NCBI GenBank assembly: GCA_030765045.1
Contig: CM060963.1
Coordinates: forward strand, 117,854,735-117,918,734
Direction of reading: 5' to 3'
DNA length: 64,000 bases
DNA from: Tenodera sinensis
Lineage: Eukaryota; Arthropoda; Insecta; Mantodea; Mantidae
The notes below the pieces were generated by a model that saw nothing but the letters and a program-made list of their open reading frames with translations, had not been told where the DNA came from and ran no database searches. The position numbers and the translations under genes were made by a program. This document shows positions 54,264 to 64,000 of the stretch, piece after piece. How positions within the stretch are numbered: position 1 is the first letter of the stretch; each line of letters opens with the position of its first letter.

Positions 54264-57200
54264 CTAGAGTTTATCCAGTTCTATTGTGTTTAGGTATTCA
54301 ATAAATTCAGTTGTGTATTCCGTTACTAATTTATGTTGTTGGAATGTCCATTTTCCATATTTGTTTAACATAGCTTTCTTGAATTTGATTCTTTCACTGT
54401 CAAGTTTTGGACATTCAAATAAAACGTGTACTACAGTCTGTTCTGCTGTTCCACAGGAGCACATTGGAGAGTCCTTTATCTTAAATCTGTAAAAGTAAGA
54501 ATTAAGTCTGCCATGTCCGGTTAGGAAAGTTGTGACTTTACCAGTAAGTGGAAATTTAAGTCGTAATCTATCTGCCACTGTGGGGAAATAAGATTTAGTC
54601 ACTGCTCCATTTTTGGTGTTTCGCCACTCACTTTCCCACTGATTCACACTTTCTTCATGTAGCTTTCGCATGATGTCACTCACGGGTATCCTGTCGAAAC
54701 TAACTGGTAGGTCCTTGTTGTTCGCTGCCGGTTTCGCCAGTTGGTCAGCCAGCTCGTTCCCTTCAATTCCGACGTGAGCCTTGACCCATGTGAAGTAGAT
54801 AATCCAGCTGTGTGCTTCTAGTTGCCTTATTTGTTTTCTTATTTGTTCAATAAGGTGAAGATGGTTGTTAGAGTTCCGTAATGAATCAAGAGTGATTCTG
54901 CTGTCAGTGTGTAAAGCAGCTGTTTTTTGAACATGCTGTAGTTGGAGATGTTCAAGGTGTTCAAGGGCTTTGAGAATTGCGAACTGCTCTGCTTGATTGT
55001 TAGAACATCTACTGTGTAATTTATATTGTAGTTGGTGGACTAGTACTTTGTCTATGAATATAGCAATTCCGGATCCAACTGCCGAATCTTCCTTACTTCC
55101 ATCAGTGAAAATGTCTACTAAATGGGTTTGATCATTGGGTTTCTCTTTGATCTTGATTATTTCTGCTGGATGAGGCCACGTTGCGTAATGCTCTGCTGTA
55201 TCAATCGTAATTCCTTCCTGGTTCCGTTTCTTGCTTTCATATAATCTCGCAATCTCCCGAATATGTATCCCTATGGGAGTGTTTTTTGACAGAATGCATA
55301 GTGCTTCAGATGACGTAGTGCGATATGCTTTAGTTATTTTTATGTTAATAAGTCTTTGGACTCTTTGTAGCTTGAGTTTGTTATATCTTTTGTTGATTGC
55401 TTCTGCCCATACAGGTGCCCCGTACGTCAGAATGGGCAATAAAGCCCCTTTATATATAATTCTCATCACATCACTATTTAGTCCCCAATTTATTTTTGCG
55501 GATTTGGCCAGTGCATGAATTAGTTTTATGCTTTTTTCGCTAACGTATTCTATATGCCGAGTAAAGTTGAGTCTATGGTCAATAATTATGCCCAAATATT
55601 TTAAGCTTTCTGTCTGTAGTAACTGCTTATTATTTAAGTATATCTTGAGTACTCGCTCAGGCAATGGTCTTCTTCTCGAAATTACTAACACTGTAGACTT
55701 CTGGTCATTGAAGACGATTTTGTTGTCTCTGGCCCATCTCGATATTTTCTGCAATTCGATGTTAGCGTAATTTTCTATTTCAAGGCTGCTACTTCCTTTA
55801 ATAACCAACATTACATCGTCTGCAAAGGCGATGACGTTTGTGTTTTTACTATATTCTAAATTCAGAAGTGAGTTATAGTGTATATTCCAGAAACCCGGAC
55901 CGCTACAGGAACCTTGTGGACATCCTTTGGTGATTGTCCTCTTTATGGATATGCTGTTAGCTGAAAAAGTAGCACTCCTTCCATTAAAATAGCTTTTGGA
56001 GAGATCATAGAGGTTCTGTGGGCAACTGAACTCTCTCAATGAAGCCAGGATGCTAGGCCACCATGCAGCATCAAACGCACCTTTAACATCTAAGCTGATA
56101 AGGGCAGCTTGTTGACCTTTATTTAGGATGTCTAAGATTATTTGTTTGAGGTACACCAGAGCGTCGACTGTACTGGTTTGTGGTGTGAAACCAAATTGGT
56201 TATTGTTCATAAGGTTGTTACTATGTATGTGGTGCATTATCCGTTGTATTAGTAGTTTCTCTAACACTTTGGCTGGAACATTTAATAAGCTTATTGGCCT
56301 ATATTTGCTTACCTCATCGGAGTTCTCTTTGCCGGCTTTAATAATTGGTATAATTTTAGCGTGTTTCCATGCACTGGGGAAATAGGTTCTTCTTAGACAG
56401 CCGTTATATATAGCTGTGGTCAGTTTGGGAACTAGTCTGAACACTAATCGAAGTATCTCTGCAGTGATGCCGTTCTCTCCTGGAGCTTTTTTGGTGTTCA
56501 TATTATCTATAATAGAGGCTACTTCTGCGGTTGCAAATGGAGTATCATCCCGGGTTTCTAATTGTTCCTTTATTTTGTGCCTGATTTGTCGAAGGTGATC
56601 ATTGTCCTCTTTCACATCATCAATCGGCACAAATAAATCCATCATGACACTCATAGTCTCTTTCAAGTCACTGGTATATGTGCCATCGGGTTTCCTTAAG
56701 GTTGACAAGGTAATGTTTTGTTTCATCTTCCCAGATGACAATCTGTAAACTGCATTCCATGGGTTCGATGTCGTTGTAACATTACAATAGTTTTTCCACG
56801 ACTCATATTTCGCCCTTTTAATTGACGACTCATATCTTCTTTTCACTTGGGTGTATAGCTGCTTGCGTCGTTCTCTCTCATTTTCATTGTTTTTTATTTT
56901 TTGGTACCTTCTTCTAGTTGCAGTAGTCTTCTTCCTCATTATTGTCAACTCCTGTGACCACCATGGAACTGGTTTGTGTTCAGCAGCTTTCTTTCTTGGC
57001 TTACATGTTCTAAAGGATTTGTGACATGCTGCAGTTATGGCTCCTTCAAATTTATATATTATTTTCTCTATAACTGTTTCCATAGACACAATTCCCTGTA
57101 GAATATCATCCACTTGTTCCATGTCATTACTTGTTATTTGTACTCCAAATTTAAGCTTAAGTTCTTCTAGAAACTTATTGTTAAATTCGTTGTAATTTTC

Positions 57201-57968
57201 TTCCCGGACTATATATCTAGTCCCTATGAAATTGTTGTAGTTGATTTGATCATTTCTGTATTTTATCTGGAATGTAATCATCCTATGGTCGGAGCAGTTT
57301 TCATCGTCTAGGCACATCCAGTTATGTATAAGTTTCAACATATTGTTGTTAGTGACTGTTAAATCTATGTTACTGGATCCTAAGGATGACTCAAACGTTG
57401 TTATCTCTATATTGTCATTGATGATATGTAGGTTGTTGCTTATTACAAATTCTTCGAGCCTTTCCCCTCTCTTATTTGTTATTGTGTCGTGCCAAGTCTT
57501 GGACCTTGCATTACTATCCATGGCCATTAATAAAAACTTTCCTTTAGCGAATTCTGTGATTGCTTCTAATTGTAATATATTTTTATTAATGTCATCATTG
57601 ATATCTAGATAGCTGCTAGCGGCTGTTAAGGTTAGATTGCCTCGGGTGATTTCTAGTACTACGTTATCTCCGTCTGAGTGCTGCTTTATTAAAATAGCGT
57701 CAATCTCTTTATTGGTGACCACAATGACAGCTCTCTTTGTGCCGTTTCCACAGCTGAAAATTTTATATTTATGAGGAATCCCTTTAACTTGATTGTTTAG
57801 TGTGTAGGGTTCTTGTACAAAGGCTATGTCTATTTTATTCTTTTCAATGAAATCTTCCAGGTTGTAAGTCGCTGCTTTACTGTGTTTTAGGTTAATCTGC
57901 ACGCAGTTCAGTGAGACAGTGTTATTGTACGCTTTCTTGTTATATGTATTTTTCCTTGTGTTAGCCAT
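54264..57968 (-). CDS. ORF2 of family A copy 4: endonuclease-RT-RNase H, intact
   Basis: 1234 aa from ATG 57968, one nt after the ORF1 stop. All catalytic signatures described for copy 1 are kept (SDH, DVKGAFDAAWWP, FADD, the RNase H acidic residues, the finger). Private substitutions include EPYTLNN for EPYTINN, LNKGQQ for LKKGQQ, NTNVIAFADD for NTKVIAFADD, FNDQKST for FNEQKST and LAKPAANN for LAKQAANN. None hits a known catalytic residue. It looks translatable, with two intact ORFs in one full-length element, and is a candidate active or recently active source copy, subject to the weak 3' hairpin. Confidence 0.93.
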   Translation of the reverse strand: MANTRKNTYNKKAYNNTVSLNCVQINLKHSKAATYNLEDFIEKNKIDIAFVQEPYTLNNQVKGIPHKYKIFSCGNGTKRAVIVVTNKEIDAILIKQHSDGDNVVLEITRGNLTLTAASSYLDINDDINKNILQLEAITEFAKGKFLLMAMDSNARSKTWHDTITNKRGERLEEFVISNNLHIINDNIEITTFESSLGSSNIDLTVTNNNMLKLIHNWMCLDDENCSDHRMITFQIKYRNDQINYNNFIGTRYIVREENYNEFNNKFLEELKLKFGVQITSNDMEQVDDILQGIVSMETVIEKIIYKFEGAITAACHKSFRTCKPRKKAAEHKPVPWWSQELTIMRKKTTATRRRYQKIKNNENERERRKQLYTQVKRRYESSIKRAKYESWKNYCNVTTTSNPWNAVYRLSSGKMKQNITLSTLRKPDGTYTSDLKETMSVMMDLFVPIDDVKEDNDHLRQIRHKIKEQLETRDDTPFATAEVASIIDNMNTKKAPGENGITAEILRLVFRLVPKLTTAIYNGCLRRTYFPSAWKHAKIIPIIKAGKENSDEVSKYRPISLLNVPAKVLEKLLIQRIMHHIHSNNLMNNNQFGFTPQTSTVDALVYLKQIILDILNKGQQAALISLDVKGAFDAAWWPSILASLREFSCPQNLYDLSKSYFNGRSATFSANSISIKRTITKGCPQGSCSGPGFWNIHYNSLLNLEYSKNTNVIAFADDVMLVIKGSSSLEIENYANIELQKISRWARDNKIVFNDQKSTVLVISRRRPLPERVLKIYLNNKQLLQTESLKYLGIIIDHRLNFTRHIEYVSEKSIKLIHALAKSAKINWGLNSDVMRIIYKGALLPILTYGAPVWAEAINKRYNKLKLQRVQRLINIKITKAYRTTSSEALCILSKNTPIGIHIREIARLYESKKRNQEGITIDTAEHYATWPHPAEIIKIKEKPNDQTHLVDIFTDGSKEDSAVGSGIAIFIDKVLVHQLQYKLHSRCSNNQAEQFAILKALEHLEHLQLQHVQKTAALHTDSRITLDSLRNSNNHLHLIEQIRKQIRQLEAHSWIIYFTWVKAHVGIEGNELADQLAKPAANNKDLPVSFDRIPVSDIMRKLHEESVNQWESEWRNTKNGAVTKSYFPTVADRLRLKFPLTGKVTTFLTGHGRLNSYFYRFKIKDSPMCSCGTAEQTVVHVLFECPKLDSERIKFKKAMLNKYGKWTFQQHKLVTEYTTEFIEYLNTIELDKL

Positions 57969-57969
57969 T

Positions 57970-59079
57970 TTAGTAATTGATATTTTCTTTATATCTCTCC
58001 GTGGCAACCTGTAGGCATGGACAGTTCCTATCTAACGCTGAGTGATTCTCATTATTTTTTGCATATTTATTATATTTATTATGATTAATGCAGTTCACAC
58101 ATCTCAGTTCATTATCTGCTGCCTTGCAGTCCCTTGTGTTATGCTTCCCTGCACAACGGGCACAGGTCTCCTCTCCTTTACAATTGCCTGCTTTATGGAA
58201 ATAACGGCAACATTTGTAGCAGCGATTAACTTTGATATAATCCTCTGTGTTGCAAATGAGCCATCCTATCTTCAGCTTGTTGTGCACCAGTTGCTTTCTT
58301 ATTTGAGCGCTCACCGATACAACCAAGTGACGTGAGTTTTTCCTATTTGTTATTATAAACTTTGGTTTTAGATCTCCTGTATTGAGGTTAAAACAGGGGT
58401 TCTGTGCAATAATAATTTCTTCCGCATTGTCTATAGTAATCTCTTCTGGGATGTTATAAATTACTAGGCTAGGATCCCATAATTTGGGGATTTTTGCCTC
58501 CAACAGTTCGCTACATTTTTCATTAATGGCTGTTGTTAATCTTTGTACTTCCTCTTCACTATTGGTTTGTATCATTACTCTTCCATCATTTAAAGATTTT
58601 AAAGCGCAGACCCCAACCTTTACATTTCTTGGATCAATATTTGTCTTTATTATTTTCTTAACATCCTCACTAGATTGGTCACTTTTTGATTTAATGAACA
58701 TTTTATATCGCTTTTCTCTTTTCCCTGCATTTGTAACTATTTCAGAATAGAGATTCCGTGTTTGATTAGAAGATTTCATATGGCGTTGGATCCCACCGCC
58801 CTCCGAACTTGGCAACAACTGTCTGCCTGACGATTTTGCCCCAACCATAGCATCGCGTTGTAATTCAGCGTTCTGTTTCGCTATTTTACTTTCTAATTCA
58901 CTAATTTTTGAATTCTTCAATGCTATATCGCTTTCAAATTTTATGCAAACATTTCTTATTGTACTTACAGATTCAAGGATACGGCTCTTGAGTTCTTTCT
59001 TTAGATTTTTGCTTATCTCAGTTATGCTCACTAATGTTTGGAGAGCAATATCCAAATCATCTTTTATTTCATTGGTCAT
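57970..59079 (-). CDS. ORF1 of family A copy 4, intact
   Basis: 369 aa from ATG 59079. It matches copy 2 closely (MVGAKSS, NKYNKYAKNN) but keeps QRHMKSS as in copy 1, so the copies are sister insertions rather than a simple tandem duplication. The coiled coil, both nucleic-acid-binding blocks and all knuckle ligands are intact. The TAA ends one nt before ORF2. Confidence 0.9.
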   Translation of the reverse strand: MTNEIKDDLDIALQTLVSITEISKNLKKELKSRILESVSTIRNVCIKFESDIALKNSKISELESKIAKQNAELQRDAMVGAKSSGRQLLPSSEGGGIQRHMKSSNQTRNLYSEIVTNAGKREKRYKMFIKSKSDQSSEDVKKIIKTNIDPRNVKVGVCALKSLNDGRVMIQTNSEEEVQRLTTAINEKCSELLEAKIPKLWDPSLVIYNIPEEITIDNAEEIIIAQNPCFNLNTGDLKPKFIITNRKNSRHLVVSVSAQIRKQLVHNKLKIGWLICNTEDYIKVNRCYKCCRYFHKAGNCKGEETCARCAGKHNTRDCKAADNELRCVNCINHNKYNKYAKNNENHSALDRNCPCLQVATERYKENINY

Positions 59080-59438
59080 CTTGAGAACAATTCAGGCACA
59101 AAAGATGTATTTCTCTTCCGAGCTTTCACTTAAAATGATCCTTTCCTTAGAGTACAAATCAATTAAATTAAAATGTTGATGTTTCTTTAAAATTCACACC
59201 AAGGCCTCCTAGAACATTTAGGAGTCAAGTCCTTGACCATGCGAAAGTCCTTATTAAAATTGCTTATATTTATTCACAGAAATAATCCCCGTATTCACGA
59301 ACAATAACACAACACTCCAACACAATAACTAATCAAATGAGACAAAAACTTTTACGAAACTAACGGTGAATACACTTAAATATAAGACAAGTTGATGAGC
59401 ACAAAATTCTAGTATTCACTATTTGCGTCGTCGCCAAC
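59080..59438 (-). other. 5' UTR of family A copy 4
   Basis: 359 bp with the same first bases as copies 1 and 2 and the GGCCTCC block at 59203-59209. No ORF. Confidence 0.6.
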
Positions 59439-62400
59439 TATGTATGTATGTATGTATGTATGTATGTATGTATGTATGTATGTATGTATGTATGTATGTA
59501 TGTATGTATGTATGTATGTATGTATGTATGTATGTATGTATGTATGTATGTATGTATGTATGTATGTATGTATGTATGTATGTATGTATGTATGTATGTA
59601 TGTATGTATGTATGTATGTATGTATGTATGTATGTATGTATGTATGTATGTATGTATGTATGTATGTATGTATGTATGTATGTATGTATGTATGTATGTA
59701 TGTATGTATGTATGTATGTATGTATGTATGTATGTATGTATGTATGTATGTATGTATGTATGTATGTATGTATGTATGTATGTATGTATGTATGTATGTA
59801 TGTATGTATGTATGTATGTATGTATGTATGTATGTATGTATGTATGTATGTATGTATGTATGTATGTATGTATGTATGTATGTATGTATGTATGTATGTA
59901 TGTATGTATGTATGTATGTATGTATGTATGTATGTATGTATGTATGTATGTATGTATGTATGTATGTATGTATGTATGTATGTATGTATGTATGTATGTA
60001 TGTATGTATGTATGTATGTATGTATGTATGTATGTATGTATGTATGTATGTATGTATGTATGTATGTATGTATGTATGTATGTATGTATGTATGTATGTA
60101 TGTATGTATGTATGTATGTATGTATGTATGTATGTATGTATGTATGTATGTATGTATGTATGTATGTATGTATGTATGTATGTATGTATGTATGTATGTA
60201 TGTATGTATGTATGTATGTATGTATGTATGTATGTATGTATGTATGTATGTATGTATGTATGTATGTATGTATGTATGTATGTATGTATGTATGTATGTA
60301 TGTATGTATGTATGTATGTATGTATGTATGTATGTATGTATGTATGTATGTATGTATGTATGTATGTATGTATGTATGTATGTATGTATGTATGTATGTA
60401 TGTATGTATGTATGTATGTATGTATGTATGTATGTATGTATGTATGTATGTATGTATGTATGTATGTATGTATGTATGTATGTATGTATGTATGTATGTA
60501 TGTATGTATGTATGTATGTATGTATGTATGTATGTATGTATGTATGTATGTATGTATGTATGTATGTATGTATGTATGTATGTATGTATGTATGTATGTA
60601 TGTATGTATGTATGTATGTATGTATGTATGTATGTATGTATGTATGTATGTATGTATGTATGTATGTATGTATGTATGTATGTATGTATGTATGTATGTA
60701 TGTATGTATGTATGTATGTATGTATGTATGTATGTATGTATGTATGTATGTATGTATGTATGTATGTATGTATGTATGTATGTATGTATGTATGTATGTA
60801 TGTATGTATGTATGTATGTATGTATGTATGTATGTATGTATGTATGTATGTATGTATGTATGTATGTATGTATGTATGTATGTATGTATGTATGTATGTA
60901 TGTATGTATGTATGTATGTATGTATGTATGTATGTATGTATGTATGTATGTATGTATGTATGTATGTATGTATGTATGTATGTATGTATGTATGTATGTA
61001 TGTATGTATGTATGTATGTATGTATGTATGTATGTATGTATGTATGTATGTATGTATGTATGTATGTATGTATGTATGTATGTATGTATGTATGTATGTA
61101 TGTATGTATGTATGTATGTATGTATGTATGTATGTATGTATGTATGTATGTATGTATGTATGTATGTATGTATGTATGTATGTATGTATGTATGTATGTA
61201 TGTATGTATGTATGTATGTATGTATGTATGTATGTATGTATGTATGTATGTATGTATGTATGTATGTATGTATGTATGTATGTATGTATGTATGTATGTA
61301 TGTATGTATGTATGTATGTATGTATGTATGTATGTATGTATGTATGTATGTATGTATGTATGTATGTATGTATGTATGTATGTATGTATGTATGTATGTA
61401 TGTATGTATGTATGTATGTATGTATGTATGTATGTATGTATGTATGTATGTATGTATGTATGTATGTATGTATGTATGTATGTATGTATGTATGTATGTA
61501 TGTATGTATGTATGTATGTATGTATGTATGTATGTATGTATGTATGTATGTATGTATGTATGTATGTATGTATGTATGTATGTATGTATGTATGTATGTA
61601 TGTATGTATGTATGTATGTATGTATGTATGTATGTATGTATGTATGTATGTATGTATGTATGTATGTATGTATGTATGTATGTATGTATGTATGTATGTA
61701 TGTATGTATGTATGTATGTATGTATGTATGTATGTATGTATGTATGTATGTATGTATGTATGTATGTATGTATGTATGTATGTATGTATGTATGTATGTA
61801 TGTATGTATGTATGTATGTATGTATGTATGTATGTATGTATGTATGTATGTATGTATGTATGTATGTATGTATGTATGTATGTATGTATGTATGTATGTA
61901 TGTATGTATGTATGTATGTATGTATGTATGTATGTATGTATGTATGTATGTATGTATGTATGTATGTATGTATGTATGTATGTATGTATGTATGTATGTA
62001 TGTATGTATGTATGTATGTATGTATGTATGTATGTATGTATGTATGTATGTATGTATGTATGTATGTATGTATGTATGTATGTATGTATGTATGTATGTA
62101 TGTATGTATGTATGTATGTATGTATGTATGTATGTATGTATGTATGTATGTATGTATGTATGTATGTATGTATGTATGTATGTATGTATGTATGTATGTA
62201 TGTATGTATGTATGTATGTATGTATGTATGTATGTATGTATGTATGTATGTATGTATGTATGTATGTATGTATGTATGTATGTATGTATGTATGTATGTA
62301 TGTATGTATGTATGTATGTATGTATGTATGTATGTATGTATGTATGTATGTATGTATGTATGTATGTATGTATGTATGTATGTATGTATGTATGTATGTA

Positions 62401-64000
62401 TGTATGTATGTATGTATGTATGTATGTATGTATGTATGTATGTATGTATGTATGTATGTATGTATGTATGTATGTATGTATGTATGTATGTATGTATGTA
62501 TGTATGTATGTATGTATGTATGTATGTATGTATGTATGTATGTATGTATGTATGTATGTATGTATGTATGTATGTATGTATGTATGTATGTATGTATGTA
62601 TGTATGTATGTATGTATGTATGTATGTATGTATGTATGTATGTATGTATGTATGTATGTATGTATGTATGTATGTATGTATGTATGTATGTATGTATGTA
62701 TGTATGTATGTATGTATGTATGTATGTATGTATGTATGTATGTATGTATGTATGTATGTATGTATGTATGTATGTATGTATGTATGTATGTATGTATGTA
62801 TGTATGTATGTATGTATGTATGTATGTATGTATGTATGTATGTATGTATGTATGTATGTATGTATGTATGTATGTATGTATGTATGTATGTATGTATGTA
62901 TGTATGTATGTATGTATGTATGTATGTATGTATGTATGTATGTATGTATGTATGTATGTATGTATGTATGTATGTATGTATGTATGTATGTATGTATGTA
63001 TGTATGTATGTATGTATGTATGTATGTATGTATGTATGTATGTATGTATGTATGTATGTATGTATGTATGTATGTATGTATGTATGTATGTATGTATGTA
63101 TGTATGTATGTATGTATGTATGTATGTATGTATGTATGTATGTATGTATGTATGTATGTATGTATGTATGTATGTATGTATGTATGTATGTATGTATGTA
63201 TGTATGTATGTATGTATGTATGTATGTATGTATGTATGTATGTATGTATGTATGTATGTATGTATGTATGTATGTATGTATGTATGTATGTATGTATGTA
63301 TGTATGTATGTATGTATGTATGTATGTATGTATGTATGTATGTATGTATGTATGTATGTATGTATGTATGTATGTATGTATGTATGTATGTATGTATGTA
63401 TGTATGTATGTATGTATGTATGTATGTATGTATGTATGTATGTATGTATGTATGTATGTATGTATGTATGTATGTATGTATGTATGTATGTATGTATGTA
63501 TGTATGTATGTATGTATGTATGTATGTATGTATGTATGTATGTATGTATGTATGTATGTATGTATGTATGTATGTATGTATGTATGTATGTATGTATGTA
63601 TGTATGTATGTATGTATGTATGTATGTATGTATGTATGTATGTATGTATGTATGTATGTATGTATGTATGTATGTATGTATGTATGTATGTATGTATGTA
63701 TGTATGTATGTATGTATGTATGTATGTATGTATGTATGTATGTATGTATGTATGTATGTATGTATGTATGTATGTATGTATGTATGTATGTATGTATGTA
63801 TGTATGTATGTATGTATGTATGTATGTATGTATGTATGTATGTATGTATGTATGTATGTATGTATGTATGTATGTATGTATGTATGTATGTATGTATGTA
63901 TGTATGTATGTATGTATGTATGTATGTATGTATGTATGTATGTATGTATGTATGTATGTATGTATGTATGTATGTATGTATGTATGTATGTATGTATGTA
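59439..64000. repeat. Microsatellite block 11: (TATG)n, more than 4.56 kb, runs off the window
   Basis: Perfect TATG, over 1140 units, from the copy 4 5' end to the last base of the window. The true length is unknown. Confidence 0.98.

Larger units (their letters stand above)
54132..59438 (-). mobile_element. R1-like retrotransposon family A, copy 4, full length, both ORFs intact
   Basis: 5' end GTTGGCGACG at 59438, ORF1 and ORF2 unbroken, poly(A) T-run from 54132. Its 3' UTR end differs from copies 1-3. The AATATAAACATTC segment before the poly(A) is missing, and the hairpin carries three pair-breaking changes. It is otherwise nearly identical to the other copies. Confidence 0.93.

Noticed and set aside
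10462..59438. Assignment of the R1-like families to Waldo by name
   Set aside because: The target class and domain layout agree, but without alignment or a tree the name cannot be confirmed. RNase H-bearing LOA and I clades remain alternatives.
15887..64000. Very long open frames of repeating YVCM or HTYI
   Set aside because: They are the automatic reading of a four-base repeat with no stop in any frame. No start context, composition or homology supports a protein.
9866..64000. CRISPR array or other spaced direct repeat system
   Set aside because: The repeat is a plain tetranucleotide without spacers, and the setting is eukaryotic.
9866..64000. Canonical telomere repeat
   Set aside because: The insect telomere unit is TTAGG (some groups TCAGG). 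TATG is not a known telomerase product, so only an analogy is kept.

Overview
This window is eukaryotic repeat DNA, almost certainly from an arthropod and probably an insect. The evidence is Jockey-, CR1- and R1-like non-LTR retrotransposons, a tRNA-derived SINE, a TA-flanked MITE, kilobase-long simple repeats, and no host gene, operon or prokaryotic signal. The species cannot be named from the sequence.

Left part (1-9860): a graveyard of unrelated repeats. A plus-strand Jockey-like ORF2 fragment (1-1317) is interrupted by a minus-strand CR1-like element (1318 to about 5560) with an esterase-type ORF1, a nonsense-broken ORF2 and a short tandem-repeat tail. Then come a Jockey-type gag pseudogene (6482-7203) flanked by two opposite-facing 3'-end modules, a degenerate 100-bp tandem repeat (7588-8500) split by a 468-bp MITE that duplicated TA, and a minus-strand Jockey-like RT fragment (8813-9860).

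Right part (9866-64000): about 18.8 kb of (TATG)n, read as (CATA)n on the minus strand, in eleven blocks. One SINE and nine R1-like insertions separate the blocks. All R1-like insertions have the same orientation (sense = minus strand), and all nine 3' junctions have the form GTA followed by the poly(T)/poly(A) tract. At least four families use this target: E (10462-15945), A (three full-length copies, one 5'-truncated copy and one short 3' fragment), B (30615-35753) and C (one near-complete ORF2 copy and one short 3' fragment), plus the 5' part of a fifth family, D, fused to C. A copies 1 and 4, and B, keep both ORFs intact, so activity is recent or continuing.

Within each complete R1-like element, ORF1 (coiled coil, nucleic-acid-binding middle, three zinc knuckles) would coat the RNA. 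ORF2 (APE endonuclease, reverse transcriptase, RNase H, C-terminal C-x-C-x8-H-x4-C finger) would nick the TATG strand and prime cDNA synthesis on the poly(A) tail. ORF2 starts 1-4 nt after the ORF1 stop, which suggests termination-reinitiation. All families share a 3'-terminal RNA hairpin whose inner stem varies in sequence while keeping pairing, a plausible RT recognition element. The layout resembles insect TRAS/SART elements nested in telomeric repeats, but here the home is a giant tetranucleotide microsatellite. R1-clade elements aimed at ACAY repeats (Waldo) are known, so the target class has a precedent. The size of the array, the coexistence of several families and the shared hairpin are the parts worth following up.
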